Assembly (NCBI RefSeq): GCF_017329605.1
Contig: NZ_JAFMTY010000004.1
Coordinates: forward strand, 1 to 64,000
Direction: 5' to 3'
DNA from: Alicyclobacillus fructus
GTDB taxonomy: Bacteria; Bacillota; Bacilli; Alicyclobacillales; Alicyclobacillaceae
Length of the DNA: 64,000 nucleotides
The notes below the pieces were generated by a model that was not told where the DNA came from, did not search any database, and worked only from the letters and a program-made list of their open reading frames with translations. The position numbers were made by a program, and so were the translations under genes. Positions 43,213 through 54,478 of this stretch are shown one piece after another. Position 1 is the stretch's first letter, and the number at the start of each line of letters is the position of its first letter.

Positions 43213-43866
43213 ATGTTCACAGGTATTGTGGAAGGGACGGCGCGCCTCGCTGCGGTCTCGCGTCACACGGGAGGGGCGACGTTCACCTTCGAGGCGCCGT
43301 TTCTGATGGACGATCTTCACGTCGGCGACAGCGTCGCCGTGAACGGAGTCTGTCTCACGGTGGAGAGCCTGAGCGGTGGAACGTTTACCGCCACGGCGGT
43401 TCCCGAGACCCTGCGGCGGACCAACCTCGGTGGGCTCCAGCCGGGAGGCCGCGTGCACGTGGAGCGCGCCATGCGCGCGGACGGGCGGTTCGGCGGGCAT
43501 ATCGTGTCAGGACACGTCGACGGCACGGGTCACGTCGCGGAGGTGCGCCCGGATGGCGACGCGCGCGTGTTGGTCATTCGCGTCGATCCCGCCCTCGCGC
43601 GCTACATGGTCGACAAGGGATCCGTGGCCGTCGACGGCGTCAGCCTCACCATCATGCGTGCGGAAAAGGATCGATTCTCCGTATCCATCATTCCGCACAC
43701 CCAGGCGGTCACCCGGTTCGGCGAGATCCGATCGGGCGAGACGGTCAACATCGAGTGCGACGTGATCGCCAAGTATGTGGAGCGCCTCCTGGCGTACCGG
43801 GGGGATACCGGGGCACCGGGCGGAATCCGTGCGGAGTTTCTGGCGCGGCACGGGTTTTTGAGATAA
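43213..43866 (+). CDS. ribE: Riboflavin synthase alpha chain RibE
   Basis: A 217-residue riboflavin synthase that dismutates two 6,7-dimethyl-8-ribityllumazines to riboflavin. Two lumazine-binding domains are seen, each with an F-T-G-I-V-E or G-H-V-D-G hallmark ([12 protein letters not shown] at the start, [13 protein letters not shown] in the middle). ATG 43213 sits after GAGGAGGTG; a GTG at 43207 in frame would add two residues. It follows ribD with no real gap. Confidence 0.95.
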   Translation: MFTGIVEGTARLAAVSRHTGGATFTFEAPFLMDDLHVGDSVAVNGVCLTVESLSGGTFTATAVPETLRRTNLGGLQPGGRVHVERAMRADGRFGGHIVSGHVDGTGHVAEVRPDGDARVLVIRVDPALARYMVDKGSVAVDGVSLTIMRAEKDRFSVSIIPHTQAVTRFGEIRSGETVNIECDVIAKYVERLLAYRGDTGAPGGIRAEFLARHGFLR

Positions 43867-43882
43867 GAGGGGGAATGGGGTC

Positions 43883-45073
43883 ATGAACACCATCGAAGAG
43901 GCGCTCGAGGACCTGCGCCAAGGCCGCGTCGTGATTGTCGTCGACGATGAGGACCGGGAGAACGAGGGGGACTTCGTCGCGCTCGGCAGCCGCGCCACGC
44001 CGGACGTCGTGAACTTCATGATCACGCACGGCCGCGGGCTCTTGTGCGTGCCCATCACCGAGGAGCGCGCCAGGCGCCTCGGCCTCGAGGCGATGTACGA
44101 GCGCAACACGGACAACTACGGCACGGCCTTCACGGTGTCGGTCGATCTCGCCACCACCCACACGGGCATTTCCGCATACGAGCGCGCGGAGACCATCGCA
44201 GCCATCGTGTCGGAGGACACGGGTCCGGACGACTTTCGCAAGCCTGGCCATGTGTTTCCGCTCGTCGCGAAGCCTGGCGGCGTGCTCCGCCGCGCCGGCC
44301 ACACGGAGGCGGCGGTCGATCTCGCCCGGCTCTGCGGCGAGCCCGAGGTGGGCGTCATCTGCGAGATCTTGAACGAGGACGGCACCATGGCGCGCCTGCC
44401 TCAGCTCGAGCAGGTGGCAGAGCGATTTGGCCTGAGGCTCATCACCATCGCCGACCTCATCGCGTACCGCAAGCGCACCGAAAAGCTCGTCCGAAGGGCG
44501 GCCGAAGCGGAGTTGCCCACGGCGTATGGACACTTTCGGGCGGTGGTGTACGAGAGCGAGATCGACGACAAGGAGCACATCGCCCTCGTGATGGGCGACG
44601 TGTCGGACGGAGAGCCGACGCTCGTGCGGGTCCATTCCGAATGCCTGACCGGCGACGCGTTCGGATCGCTGCGCTGCGATTGCGGGCCCCAACTTCACGC
44701 CGCGCTGCGCCAAATTGCGAGGGAAGGCAAGGGCGTGCTGCTGTACCTGCGCCAGGAAGGGCGCGGGATCGGCCTATTGAATAAAATCCGCGCCTATGCG
44801 CTTCAGGATCAGGGCCTGGACACGGTGGAGGCGAACCACCGGCTCGGCTTCGCCGACGATCTCCGCGACTACGGCATCGGGGCGCAGATCTTGCGCGATC
44901 TCGGCATTCGGAAAATGCGCCTTCTGACGAACAACGTGCGCAAGCTAAAGGGCATTGCGGGGCACGGGCTCGAAGTCGTGGAACGGGTGCCGCTCGAGGT
45001 GGACCGCAATCCATACAACGAGGCGTACCTGCGCACCAAGCGGGACAAGTTGGGGCATCTGCTCAATCTGTAA
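43883..45073 (+). CDS. ribBA: Bifunctional DHBP synthase / GTP cyclohydrolase II RibBA
   Basis: A 396-residue enzyme with both entry reactions of the pathway. Residues about 1-200 form 3,4-dihydroxy-2-butanone-4-phosphate synthase ([11 protein letters not shown] acidic loop, [26 protein letters not shown]). Residues about 205-396 form GTP cyclohydrolase II with the zinc-binding [15 protein letters not shown] and [16 protein letters not shown]. The length matches Bacillus RibA. ATG 43883 has GAGGGGGAATGG upstream. Confidence 0.97.
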   Translation: MNTIEEALEDLRQGRVVIVVDDEDRENEGDFVALGSRATPDVVNFMITHGRGLLCVPITEERARRLGLEAMYERNTDNYGTAFTVSVDLATTHTGISAYERAETIAAIVSEDTGPDDFRKPGHVFPLVAKPGGVLRRAGHTEAAVDLARLCGEPEVGVICEILNEDGTMARLPQLEQVAERFGLRLITIADLIAYRKRTEKLVRRAAEAELPTAYGHFRAVVYESEIDDKEHIALVMGDVSDGEPTLVRVHSECLTGDAFGSLRCDCGPQLHAALRQIAREGKGVLLYLRQEGRGIGLLNKIRAYALQDQGLDTVEANHRLGFADDLRDYGIGAQILRDLGIRKMRLLTNNVRKLKGIAGHGLEVVERVPLEVDRNPYNEAYLRTKRDKLGHLLNL

Positions 45074-45111
45074 CGTCAGGGAGACGCATCTCATGGAGAG
45101 GAGCATGACAC

Positions 45112-45579
45112 GTGCGCGTGTATGAAGGGAATTTGCTCGGACAGGGCTTGCACATCGGCATCGTGGCGTCTCGGTTCAACGATTTCATCACAAGCAAGCT
45201 GGTGGAAGGCGCTCTGGACGCGCTCCGGCGTCACGGCGTGCCCGAGGAACACATCGAGCTCGCGTGGGCGCCTGGCGCATACGAGATTCCGGTGGTGGCG
45301 CGCTGGATGGCCGAATCCGGGCGCTACGACGCGGTGGTGGCGCTCGGCTGCGTAATTCGCGGCGCGACCGCACACTTCGACTACGTGGCGGGGGAGGCGG
45401 CGAAAGGCATCGCGCAGGTCAGCCGCGACACGGGCGTTCCCGTGCTGTTTGGCGTCTTGACCACCGATACCCTCGAGCAGGCCATCGAGCGCGCCGGCAC
45501 CAAGGCGGGCAACAAAGGCGCGGAGGCCGCGCTTGGCGCGATTGAGATGGCGAATCTGCGGCGCGCGTTTCGCAACTGA
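45112..45579 (+). CDS. ribH: Lumazine synthase RibH
   Basis: A 155-residue lumazine synthase that joins the pyrimidine from RibD with dihydroxybutanone phosphate from RibBA; in Bacillus it forms an icosahedral shell around riboflavin synthase. Family features: [46 protein letters not shown] with the catalytic His, and [24 protein letters not shown]. The start is GTG 45112 with AGGAG upstream. It is the last gene of the operon. Confidence 0.96.
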   Translation: MRVYEGNLLGQGLHIGIVASRFNDFITSKLVEGALDALRRHGVPEEHIELAWAPGAYEIPVVARWMAESGRYDAVVALGCVIRGATAHFDYVAGEAAKGIAQVSRDTGVPVLFGVLTTDTLEQAIERAGTKAGNKGAEAALGAIEMANLRRAFRN

Positions 45580-45689
45580 GGCGCACCGCGCCATGGCATT
45601 CGGACAGGCGCGGCGGGCTTCTGGATCATGTCCAACGTGTTGCTCATTTTGAACGCCGCCATCCTCATTCGAGAGCGGTTCTAGCGAGC

Positions 45690-45718
45690 TTGTGCCGCCT
45701 GCGTCGCAATGCTACACT
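45690..45718 (+). promoter_or_regulatory. Probable promoter of the thiamine-transport operon
   Basis: TTGTGC (45690-45695), a 17-bp spacer and TACACT (45713-45718), about 30 bp before the TPP riboswitch. Confidence 0.55.
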
Positions 45719-45746
45719 AAAGTCAAACAATTTCATCGTGAGAAGG

Positions 45747-45830
45747 GCCTAGGGGTGCCGAAAGGCTGAGAGGCGGATATCCGCCAACCCTGTGGACTCG
45801 ATCTGGGTAATACCAGCGTGAGGAAGTGCC
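45747..45830 (+). ncRNA. TPP riboswitch (THI element)
   Basis: Conserved pieces in order: AGGGGTGCC, GGCTGAGA, a GGCGGATATCCGCC stem, AACCCTGTGGAC, GATCTGGGTAATACCAGCG and TGAGGAAGTG. Together with the terminator at 45847-45880 it should switch off ykoE-ykoDC when thiamine diphosphate is plentiful. Confidence 0.96.
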
Positions 45831-45846
45831 CGTCATGGTCCATGTG

Positions 45847-45880
45847 CGCCCTTTTCCCCGCGTGGTGAAAAGGGCGTTTT
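45847..45880 (+). terminator. TPP riboswitch expression-platform terminator
   Basis: CGCCCTTTTC (45847-45856) pairs with GAAAAGGGCG (45867-45876), followed by TTTTCGTT. It lies between the aptamer and the ykoE start. Confidence 0.88.
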
Positions 45881-45934
45881 CGTTGTGGCGGCGGTTCTCC
45901 CAAGGTCCCTTTCACGAAAAAGGGGAGAGGTTGC

Positions 45935-46504
45935 GTGGCCAAGTGGAAGTTGCGCGAAGTCATCTTGATGGTGGTCCTCGCCATCGTGTGCGGCGGGATT
46001 TATCGGGTGTGGGACGTGCTCTACGCGCTCATTCCCGCGACCGCGTACGCGCTTCAGGGCGTGATGACGGGGCTCTGGATGATCGCCGGCGTGATGGTGC
46101 CCTACATCGTGCGGCGGCCGGGAGCGGCGCTCATCGCGGAGTTGGTGGCGGCCGCGGTGGAGCTCTTGCTCGGCGAGCAGTGGGGGCTGTCCAATATGAT
46201 CTCCGGCCTCATTCAGGGGGTCGGTTCGGAGATCGCCTTTCTGCTCTTTGGTTATCGCGTGTGGAACGCGGGCACGTGCACGTTGTCCGGCGTGCTGGCG
46301 TCCGCGGCCTTCATGTTCCAATGGTACTTCCAATATGGCGGAGACAAGCTGCATCTCGGCACGCAGATCGCCTTTGTCCTCATCTCGCTCGTGAGCGGCG
46401 CGGTGCTCGGGGGGCTGTTGCCGAAGGCGCTCGCCGACGCGCTCGCGCGCACCGGGGCGCTGCGCAATTACGAGATCGCAAAGCGGTCGGTGAAATCGGC
46501 ATGA
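45935..46504 (+). CDS. ykoE: Thiamine-precursor ECF transporter S component YkoE
   Basis: A 189-residue membrane protein with about five or six helices of the YkoE family, the substrate-binding (S) component for hydroxymethylpyrimidine or thiamine. The start W-K-L-R-E-V-I-L-M-V-V-L and the conserved G-I-Y-R-V-W-D segment, with AAAVELLLGEQWG and GLIQGVGSE later, match the family. GTG 45935 has AGAGGTTGC upstream. TPP riboswitch control supports the role. Its stop overlaps the next gene as ATGA. Confidence 0.9.
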   Translation: MAKWKLREVILMVVLAIVCGGIYRVWDVLYALIPATAYALQGVMTGLWMIAGVMVPYIVRRPGAALIAELVAAAVELLLGEQWGLSNMISGLIQGVGSEIAFLLFGYRVWNAGTCTLSGVLASAAFMFQWYFQYGGDKLHLGTQIAFVLISLVSGAVLGGLLPKALADALARTGALRNYEIAKRSVKSA

Positions 46505-48759
46505 CGACGGCGTCTCCAGAGGTCAAGAAGGCCGTCGCCATCGAGGTGCGCGATTTGGCCGTGACGTACGAAGAGGCGGCGGAACCTGCGCTCGCCGGCG
46601 TATCGTTTTCCATCTCAAAGGGCGAATGCCTGCTCCTCATCGGACCGAGCGGCTGTGGCAAAAGCACGCTCGCCATGGCCATCGCGGGCATTATTCCGCG
46701 TTCCATTGAGGCGCGGGTGGAGGGCGAAATTCGGCTCGCCCGCGAGCTTCAGGCGCCGGGCAAGATCGGCTACGTGTTTCAGGACCCGGATCTCCAGTTC
46801 TGCATGCATCGAGTGGATGACGAGATCGCGTTCGGGCTGGAGAACCTGCGACTGCCGAGGGACGATATGAAACCCCGCATGCGGAGCGCCTTGGAGGCGG
46901 TGGGGCTCGATGTGGGGCTTGAGGCGCGCCACACCGTGTTCTCGGGTGGCATGAAGCAAAAGCTCGCCGTCGCATCGGCGCTTGCGATGGACGCCGATCT
47001 CGTCATTCTCGACGAGCCGACGGCGAATCTGGATCCGGACTCGCGCCGCCACGTCTACGATGTCATTCGCCGCCTCAAGGAGGCGGGGAAGACGGTGCTC
47101 GTCATCGAGCACCGGTACGAACTGCTCCTCGATGTGGCGGACGCGGTGGTGGAGCTCGGGCCGGGCGGCCGGGCGACGGTGCACCGCCGACCGGAGGAGA
47201 TCACGCGCCGGGCGCCGAGGCCGCGGCGCCGAGGGGCGACGGTCCGCGCGGGAGAAGCGCCGGTCCTCGAAGCGAGGGGCCTTGCGCTGGCCTATGGTCA
47301 TCGCGAAGTGTGGCGCAACGTCGACGTGGCCGTCCGACCCGGCGAGTGGCTGGCGATTGTCGGAGCGAACGGAGCCGGCAAGTCGTCGCTGCTCGAAGTG
47401 CTCGCGGGACTCCGCCGGCCCACGCAGGGCGAGGTGAGGTTTCGCGGCGAGCGGCTTGACCGGATGTCTGCGAAGGCCCGCCACGGCCGCATCGCGTACG
47501 CGTTTCAGAATCCTGAGTATCAGTTTCTGTACGAGCGCGTGGCGGACGAGATGGCCGGGCGCGTGCTCGGGGACGAGGTGCCGGACGAGATCGAGCGGGA
47601 GCTCAAGGCGTTCGGACTCGCGGGCTGTGCCCATCAGTCGCCGTTTGGGATCAGCCAAGGGCAGAAACGGCGCCTCGCCATGGCCGTGATGATGCGCCAA
47701 GGCGCCGACGTGTGGCTTGTCGACGAGCCGACCTATGGGCAGGACGAGGCGTCGGAGCGGATGATCCTCGACCGGCTCGACGCGCTCTGCGAAGAGGGCA
47801 AGGCCGTGATCGCCGTGACGCACGATCTCGACCTTGTAGCGGCGCACGCGGACCGGGTTGTGGTGCTTGCGGAAGGCGAGGTGGCGTACGACGGATCGCC
47901 GGATGGGCTGCTGCGGGATCGCGAGCTTTTGCGGCGGGCGCGCCTGGACGAGACGGCGCCTTTGGAGCGAAGACATTCGCGCGACGCGGGGCTCGAACCC
48001 GGGCGCAAGCCCTCGCTCGTCGGATCTCCCCTTCGGCGCTGGCACCCGGACGTGAAGGCCACGGCGCTTTTGTGCGTGGCGGCGATTGCGCTTTGCGCTC
48101 GCACGTTCCGGGCCGAGGGATGGCTCTGGGCGCTGGTCGGTGTCCTGGCCTTTGCGATGGGCTGGCTTTCGCCGTGGAAGCTCATCAGGCGCCTGTCGCC
48201 TCTGTTGCTCATCTATGCGGTGTACCTGTGGACGTTTGCGGCGAACGCCGCGGTCCCTCCCGGGACGCCGGTGGCGCACTGGCTCTGGTTTCGGCTGAGT
48301 TGGTACGGCGTGTGGCAGGGGCTTCTCGTCGTGCTGCGCACGTCTGCCACGGTCGTGCTCGCGTACGTGCTCGTCGCCACGACGGACGGCACCGATTTCA
48401 TGGTCGGCCTGTCTGAGTCGTTTCACCTGCCGCCCAAGCTGTCGTACGGGGCGATGGCCGGAACGGGGTTTCTCGGCCGCTTCACGCGCGATCTCGAGAT
48501 CTTTCGGATGGCGCGCCGGGTGCGCGGCCGCGAGGGTTGGTGGCTTCTGCGCCCGGTCCGCTATGCGCTTCCGCTGCTCGCCCAGTCCATCCGCGTTAGC
48601 GAGCGGCTGGCCATCGCGATGGAAGCGCGCGGATTTTTCGGACCGCCGGCGGAGCGGTGGAACGCGCGGACGTATTGGCGCGTGATTCGGCTGAAGGCGG
48701 CGGACGTGATCGCCGGCATGGTCCTCGTCGCGCTCGCGCTGGCCTGCCTGTTCATATGA
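46501..48759 (+). CDS. Fused ECF transporter ATPases and transmembrane subunit (YkoD-YkoC fusion)
   Basis: A 752-residue fusion. Residues 10-235 are a first ABC ATPase (Walker [10 protein letters not shown] at 48-56, [19 protein letters not shown]); residues 255-485 a second one (GANGAGKSS at 288-296, [19 protein letters not shown]); residues about 515-752 a CbiQ/EcfT-like membrane domain with several helices and the RRVRGREG coupling-helix region. In Bacillus YkoD (two ATPases) and YkoC (T component) are separate. Here both are one chain, coupled to YkoE by a 4-bp overlap. It should power uptake of thiamine or its pyrimidine. Confidence 0.9.
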   Translation: MTTASPEVKKAVAIEVRDLAVTYEEAAEPALAGVSFSISKGECLLLIGPSGCGKSTLAMAIAGIIPRSIEARVEGEIRLARELQAPGKIGYVFQDPDLQFCMHRVDDEIAFGLENLRLPRDDMKPRMRSALEAVGLDVGLEARHTVFSGGMKQKLAVASALAMDADLVILDEPTANLDPDSRRHVYDVIRRLKEAGKTVLVIEHRYELLLDVADAVVELGPGGRATVHRRPEEITRRAPRPRRRGATVRAGEAPVLEARGLALAYGHREVWRNVDVAVRPGEWLAIVGANGAGKSSLLEVLAGLRRPTQGEVRFRGERLDRMSAKARHGRIAYAFQNPEYQFLYERVADEMAGRVLGDEVPDEIERELKAFGLAGCAHQSPFGISQGQKRRLAMAVMMRQGADVWLVDEPTYGQDEASERMILDRLDALCEEGKAVIAVTHDLDLVAAHADRVVVLAEGEVAYDGSPDGLLRDRELLRRARLDETAPLERRHSRDAGLEPGRKPSLVGSPLRRWHPDVKATALLCVAAIALCARTFRAEGWLWALVGVLAFAMGWLSPWKLIRRLSPLLLIYAVYLWTFAANAAVPPGTPVAHWLWFRLSWYGVWQGLLVVLRTSATVVLAYVLVATTDGTDFMVGLSESFHLPPKLSYGAMAGTGFLGRFTRDLEIFRMARRVRGREGWWLLRPVRYALPLLAQSIRVSERLAIAMEARGFFGPPAERWNARTYWRVIRLKAADVIAGMVLVALALACLFI

Positions 48760-48767
48760 TGTCATTC

Positions 48768-48805
48768 GGCCCTGGTTTCCGCGCCGCCGCGCGGGGATCA
48801 GGGCC
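48768..48805 (+). terminator. Hairpin after the thiamine-transport operon
   Basis: GGCCCTG (48768-48774) pairs with CAGGGCC (48799-48805), with an inner CCGCG/CGCGG stem; only TTGTG follows, so the T-tract is weak. Confidence 0.5.
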
Positions 48806-48847
48806 TTGTGCCGGGAACGTGACGATTGCCACAGGTGGACGAACCAA

Positions 48848-48859
48848 TTGTGGTATCAT
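48848..48859 (+). promoter_or_regulatory. Extended -10 promoter of transketolase
   Basis: TTGTGGTATCAT carries TG-n-TATCAT, an extended -10 without a good -35. Twelve identical bases recur at the cyclophilin promoter (minus strand, 59629-59640). Confidence 0.5.
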
Positions 48860-48896
48860 AGGCATGTCGGCTCAAAATACGGAGTGGGAGTGGGAC

Positions 48897-50894
48897 ATGA
48901 TGCCCTACACAGAGATCGATCAATTGGCTGTCAACACGATTCGCACGCTGTCGATCGACGCCGTGGAGCGGGCGAATTCCGGCCATCCCGGCTTGCCGAT
49001 GGGCGCCGCGCCGATGGCGTACGTGCTGTGGACAAGGTTTCTGAAGCACAATCCTGCAAATCCCAAGTGGGTGGATCGGGACCGGTTCGTCCTGTCGGCG
49101 GGACACGGCTCGATGCTGCTCTATTCGTTGCTTCACCTGTCGGGCTATGATGTCACGTTGGACGACCTGAAGCAGTTCCGCCAGTGGGGTTCGAAGACAC
49201 CCGGTCATCCGGAGTACGGTCACACGCCGGGCGTCGAGGCGACCACAGGTCCGCTCGGCCAAGGCATTGCGATGGCTGTGGGCATGGCCATGGCGGAGCG
49301 GTTCCTGGCGGCGAAGTTCAACCGCGACGGGCACAACGTGATCGATCACTATACATACGTCCTGTGCGGGGACGGCGACCTGATGGAAGGCATCAGCGCC
49401 GAGGCGAGCTCGCTCGCGGGGCATTTGAAGCTGAACCGCCTCATCGTGTTGTACGACTCCAACAACATCTCCCTTGATGGCCCCACCGATTGGGCGTTCA
49501 CGGAGGACGTGAAGAAGCGGTACGAGGCGTACGGCTGGAACGTGCTGCGCGTGGAGGACGGCAACAACCTCGAGGAGATCGAGGCGGCCATCGCCAAGGC
49601 GAGGTCGTTCACCAACGCGCCGACGCTCATCGAGGTGCGGACCATCATCGGATATGGCGCGCCGAAGAAGCAGGGCACGGCCAACGCGCACGGCAGCCCG
49701 CTCGGCAAGGAAGAGGCGCAGGCCGCGAAGGCGACCTACGGCTGGCACTACGAAGAGGAGTTCTACGTGCCGGACGAGGTGCGCAAGCTGTTCGCCGAGG
49801 TGAAGGAGAAGGGCGCGAAGGCGGAGGCGGCGTGGAACGAGGCGTTCCAGGCGTACGCCAGGGCGCATGCCGATCTCGCCCGGACGTTCGAGCAGGCGTT
49901 CGCGGGCAAGGTGGATGTCGACTTCGACAAGGTCCTGCCTGAGTTCACCGATGCCATTGCGACGCGCGAGGCGTTCGGCAAGGTCATCAACAGCGTCGCG
50001 CCGCACATCCCGACCCTGCTCGGCGGATCGGCCGACCTGTCCAAGTCGAACAACACGATGATCAAGGACGAGGATCACTTCAAGGCGCCCGATTACGCGG
50101 GCAAGAACGTGTTCTACGGCGTGCGCGAACACGCCATGGGCGCGATGATGAACGGCATTTGCCTGCACGGCGGGGTGTTCCCGTATGCCGGCACGTTCCT
50201 CGTGTTCGTCGACTATCTGCGCCCGGCGGTTCGCCTCGCGGCGCTCATGCAGCAGCCGTCGCTGTTCGTGCTGACGCACGACTCCATCGCCGTGGGCGAG
50301 GACGGCCCGACGCACGAGCCCATCGAACAACTGCCGTCGCTGCGCGCCATCCCCGGGTTGCGGGTGTTCCGCCCTGCGGACGGCACAGAGACGGCGCTCG
50401 CGGTGAAATATGCGCTCACGCACCGCGACAAGCCGGTGGCGCTCGCGCTGACTCGCCAGAAGGTGCCCACGCTCGCCGAAGTGAAGGCGCACAAGGGCGA
50501 CTTCGATCGCGGCGGCTATATCGTCTTCCAGCATGAGGACGGCTCCGATCTCGCCCTCATGGCTTCCGGTTCCGAGGTCCAGCTCGTGCTGGAGGCGGGC
50601 AAGCGCCTGGCCCAGGAAGGCGTCAAGGTGCGGGTCATCTCGTTCCCGTCCATCGACGTGTTCCTGGAGCAGGATGCCGCATATCGCGAGTCCGTGCTGC
50701 CGAGCGCGCTGCGCAAGCGCCTTGCGGTGGAGATGGCGCACCCGATGAGCTGGTACGAGTTCGTCGGCCTCGACGGCAAGGTGCTCGGCATCGATCGCTT
50801 CGGCGCTTCGGCGCCCGGCGACATCGTCGTCCGCGAGTACGGGTTCACGGTCGATCACGTCTACGAATTGGCCCAAGAGCTCATCCGGCGTTGA
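48897..50894 (+). CDS. tkt: Transketolase
   Basis: A 665-residue thiamine-diphosphate enzyme of the pentose phosphate pathway that moves two-carbon ketol units between sugar phosphates. Motifs: [20 protein letters not shown], the ThDP site [39 protein letters not shown], and [23 protein letters not shown] in the Pyr domain. The length is typical. ATG 48897, or the adjacent ATG 48900, with GGGAG upstream fits the family start; ATG 48864 would add 11 residues. It is monocistronic between its promoter and a strong terminator. Confidence 0.96.
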   Translation: MMPYTEIDQLAVNTIRTLSIDAVERANSGHPGLPMGAAPMAYVLWTRFLKHNPANPKWVDRDRFVLSAGHGSMLLYSLLHLSGYDVTLDDLKQFRQWGSKTPGHPEYGHTPGVEATTGPLGQGIAMAVGMAMAERFLAAKFNRDGHNVIDHYTYVLCGDGDLMEGISAEASSLAGHLKLNRLIVLYDSNNISLDGPTDWAFTEDVKKRYEAYGWNVLRVEDGNNLEEIEAAIAKARSFTNAPTLIEVRTIIGYGAPKKQGTANAHGSPLGKEEAQAAKATYGWHYEEEFYVPDEVRKLFAEVKEKGAKAEAAWNEAFQAYARAHADLARTFEQAFAGKVDVDFDKVLPEFTDAIATREAFGKVINSVAPHIPTLLGGSADLSKSNNTMIKDEDHFKAPDYAGKNVFYGVREHAMGAMMNGICLHGGVFPYAGTFLVFVDYLRPAVRLAALMQQPSLFVLTHDSIAVGEDGPTHEPIEQLPSLRAIPGLRVFRPADGTETALAVKYALTHRDKPVALALTRQKVPTLAEVKAHKGDFDRGGYIVFQHEDGSDLALMASGSEVQLVLEAGKRLAQEGVKVRVISFPSIDVFLEQDAAYRESVLPSALRKRLAVEMAHPMSWYEFVGLDGKVLGIDRFGASAPGDIVVREYGFTVDHVYELAQELIRR

Positions 50895-50906
50895 GAAACG
50901 CCCCAT

Positions 50907-50959
50907 CAAACACCAGGCCGCCTGGCTCTGCGCGAGCAGGCGGCCTGGTGTTTGCTTTT
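50907..50959 (+). terminator. Rho-independent terminator of tkt
   Basis: An 18-bp perfect stem (CAAACACCAGGCCGCCTG, 50907-50924, with its complement at 50937-50954), a 12-nt loop and CTTTTC after it. Confidence 0.9.
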
Positions 50960-50989
50960 CAGGGTCTACGGGGATGGTCCCGCGGGCGC

Positions 50990-51030
50990 AAAACGAGGGG
51001 GCGCCTGTGGCAGTCGTGGCGCCCCCTCGT
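50990..51030 (-). terminator. Rho-independent terminator of the lysR-type gene
   Basis: ACGAGGGGGCGCC (50993-51005) pairs perfectly with GGCGCCCCCTCGT (51018-51030); a short TTTGCG follows on the minus strand. It is 12 bases after the stop at 51043. Confidence 0.75.
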
Positions 51031-51042
51031 GCCCTGCCTCCA

Positions 51043-51915
51043 TTACTTTTCGCTGTAGTGCTGCGTCACAATCGCGATGAACGCCTTCGTCAGCTCTTCG
51101 TGCTCGATGGCGTCCGGATACGCCAAAAAGGTGGGGCGGCAAAATTGCGGATCCGACAGCGGGATGGCGACGACCCCCTTCGCATCGGCGTCGTGCAGCG
51201 TCCTCCGGGGCAGGAGCGAGATGCCGAGCCCCTGCGCCACCATGGCCTTGATGCCGTCGATCGAATCCAGCTCCATGCGCACGTCCGGGTACACGTTGTA
51301 CTTGGCAAGCAGCATCGCGATGCGCCGTCGGAACGGCGCGGTCGTGTCCGCGAAGGCGATGAACGGCTCTTCCGCGAGCGCGCCGATGGACGGAAGATCG
51401 TGCACGAAACGATGTCCCCGCGGGACGACGAGGTCGATCGCGTCCGGCGGATACTCGATCAGCCGCACGCGCGGGTGGTGGATGGGTTCGCCCAGGAAGC
51501 AGAAGTCCACCTGGTTGCCGATGAGCGCCTCCACCATGTCCTCGTACATCCCCATGCGGACCTGCAGGCGCACCTCCGCGATCTGCAGAATTTGGTGCAG
51601 GCACTTCGGCACGTCCGTGGAGACGAAGGCGCGGCCGCTCATCACGCGAAGCGTTCTCACGGCCCGCTTCGACGGCTCGAGCATGCGCCGCTCGAGGTCC
51701 ACCATCCGCTCGGCGAGCGGATAAATGCGCTTGCCTTCTTCGGTCAGCTGCACCCCGCCCGGCGTGCGCGTGAACAGCTGACAGCCGAGATCGCGCTCGA
51801 GCCGCTGCAAGCGGTTCGTCACGGTGGATTGGGACATGTAGAGTTGATCCGCCGTGCGCGAGATGGACCGGTTGCGCGCCACGGCGAGAAACAGTTCCAG
51901 GTCTTTTGTCTCCAA
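51043..51915 (-). CDS. LysR-family transcriptional regulator
   Basis: A 290-residue LysR regulator: an N-terminal winged HTH (ELFLAVARNRSISRTADQLYMSQSTVTNRLQRLE) and a C-terminal periplasmic-binding-like effector domain ending in QGLGISLLPRRTL. The effector and targets are unknown. The start is TTG 51915, eight bases after a GAGGAG that overlaps the mnmA stop; a GTG at 51924 is in frame but has no spacing from that site. It is the second gene of an mnmA-lysR pair, so a regulator is translationally tied to a tRNA-modifying enzyme. Confidence 0.88.
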   Translation of the reverse strand: METKDLELFLAVARNRSISRTADQLYMSQSTVTNRLQRLERDLGCQLFTRTPGGVQLTEEGKRIYPLAERMVDLERRMLEPSKRAVRTLRVMSGRAFVSTDVPKCLHQILQIAEVRLQVRMGMYEDMVEALIGNQVDFCFLGEPIHHPRVRLIEYPPDAIDLVVPRGHRFVHDLPSIGALAEEPFIAFADTTAPFRRRIAMLLAKYNVYPDVRMELDSIDGIKAMVAQGLGISLLPRRTLHDADAKGVVAIPLSDPQFCRPTFLAYPDAIEHEELTKAFIAIVTQHYSEK

Positions 51916-51927
51916 GCGCTCCACTCC

Positions 51928-53081
<1,154 letters not shown>

Positions 53082-53120
53082 ATTCGTTTCACCCTCACAG
53101 GGAAAGGCGGGTGATGCGCG

Positions 53121-54038
53121 GTGTTCGAACTCGATCGATCCGCCATCCTGGAACATCCACGACTTCGGTTTCTCACCGATCTCGTTCCCGTCCACGAACA
53201 TCTGGACAACATTGAAAAGTTTATTCGCATCTGTTTCGAAGAGCAAGGATGGCGCGTGGCGCAGGCGGGCCGCGTGGTGGCGCTGCGCGCGACCGATCAG
53301 GACAGGCTGTCCAGCGCCTTCAAGGCGAGCCTGTACCTCGGCAAGTACAACGACATGGCCAACCGCGACAGGTTTTTGCGCAGCATGGTGGCTGCGGGTC
53401 ATTCCTACGAGCCCATCCGCGGCGAGACCGTGCTGTTTCTGTACATCGGCGTGGCCAAGCCGGTCTACGATCACCTCATCACCTACACGGTCGGGCGGCC
53501 GACGCGAATCGCCGGCGGACAGCGGGCGAACGTCCCCTGGGGCTTCGAGTTGCCGGTGGAGGCTCGCCATCCCGAGGAATATGAGGAGGAACTCGAGAGG
53601 ATTCGCGAGGTCATTCGGCTCGCGAAACAGGAGCGCACCGAGCAAATGCAGGCGGCACGGGCGAAACTGCCCGTCGGCTACATCATGCCGCCGTTTTTGC
53701 TCGAGTTCTCGGAGGAGGCCCTGATCAAGCACGTCTTTCGCCAGCGCCTGTTTGAGCGCGGCGCACAGGGCGCCACGGTCGAAGTGGTGTCCGACATGCT
53801 CAAGGCGTGCCTTTCCATCGATGAGGAGAAGTGGATGTTCCTCATCGACTACCATGGTCCGCACGTCCAGCAGTGGCAGAAGGCGATGCGGACGCTTCGC
53901 AAAGAACGCCTGACCCTTCGCCAGCTCGCGGAGCGGGAGAATCTGTCGCCGGAAGAAGCGCTCGACGCGGATCTCTACGAGCTTCTCATGGAGACGGTCG
54001 GCAAACTGCCGCCGTCGATGTGGGACCGGATGCGGTGA
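53121..54038 (+). CDS. Divergent ThyX-fold protein
   Basis: A 305-residue protein that resembles flavin-dependent thymidylate synthase (ThyX). The layout fits: an N-terminal helical part, a VLFLYIGVAKPVYDHLITYTVGR strand-helix block (about 104-126) where ThyX has its R-H-R-x7-S signature, and AKLPVGYIMPPFLLEFS followed by RQRLFERGAQGATVEVVSDM (207-226), like the ThyX A-R-x-x-L-P and R-L-x-x-x-A-Q segments. The R-H-R signature itself is replaced (GRPTRIAGGQRAN), so normal dUMP methylation is doubtful. The start is GTG 53121. It could bind a flavin or nucleotide for another purpose. The family call is inference from pattern. Confidence 0.6.
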   Translation: MFELDRSAILEHPRLRFLTDLVPVHEHLDNIEKFIRICFEEQGWRVAQAGRVVALRATDQDRLSSAFKASLYLGKYNDMANRDRFLRSMVAAGHSYEPIRGETVLFLYIGVAKPVYDHLITYTVGRPTRIAGGQRANVPWGFELPVEARHPEEYEEELERIREVIRLAKQERTEQMQAARAKLPVGYIMPPFLLEFSEEALIKHVFRQRLFERGAQGATVEVVSDMLKACLSIDEEKWMFLIDYHGPHVQQWQKAMRTLRKERLTLRQLAERENLSPEEALDADLYELLMETVGKLPPSMWDRMR

Positions 54039-54044
54039 GTGTGG

Positions 54045-54371
54045 TCAGGTGATCTCGACGACCGACTCCACCACCCAAATGCCGCCTGGACCTTGCTTGA
54101 CCGGTTGGTAGAGGCGAACCAGGTAGACGCAGTCGCGGTGCTTGACCCGGACGATGGCGTACATGAGTCCGCTGTCGGCGTCGCGGTACTGTTCGACCAG
54201 GGTGTAGATGTCGTTCATTCGAAACCCCAGGTGGCGCGTCCCGACTTCCTGCGCGGTGCGGACAGGGCTTAGGCGCCACAGGTTTTGCCCGCGATCGACG
54301 GCCTCCTGAATGCGGAGGAAATCTTCGCCAGGAATCGCGACGTGGCCGGTGACGACTTCGGGGCAAGGCAT
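54045..54371 (-). CDS. Small hypothetical protein (108 aa)
   Basis: A 108-residue cytoplasmic protein with no motif I recognise. The N-terminus (CPEVVTGHVAIPGEDFLRIQEAV) is followed by a beta-rich second half with repeated Val/Tyr/Arg strands (YAIVRVKHRDCVYLVRLYQP). The start is ATG 54371: AAGGAGG stands nine bases before it, and a nearer ATG at 54380 abuts the site. It is divergent from the SDR operon and converges on the ThyX-like gene with a 6-bp gap. Confidence 0.65.
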   Translation of the reverse strand: MPCPEVVTGHVAIPGEDFLRIQEAVDRGQNLWRLSPVRTAQEVGTRHLGFRMNDIYTLVEQYRDADSGLMYAIVRVKHRDCVYLVRLYQPVKQGPGGIWVVESVVEIT

Positions 54372-54478
54372 GACGAGCATCCTCCTTCGCACGAGGCAAC
54401 TGTACAGTTCAACGTATGGCGTGCTGGCGAACGCCGACACGACGGCCGCCCAAAGGGTTGGAAAGGGAGTGAAGCCAT

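Noticed and set aside
45629-45685. An 18-codon ORF after ribH
   Set aside because: It has no ribosome site and is too short to separate from chance; it lies in a 166-bp gap before the thiamine promoter region.
46615-48765. A 700-codon minus-strand frame opposite the fused ykoDC gene
   Set aside because: It is the codon shadow of two ABC ATPase domains and carries no motif of its own.
48798-50909. A 700-codon minus-strand frame opposite transketolase
   Set aside because: The plus strand encodes an intact transketolase; the antisense translation is low-complexity.
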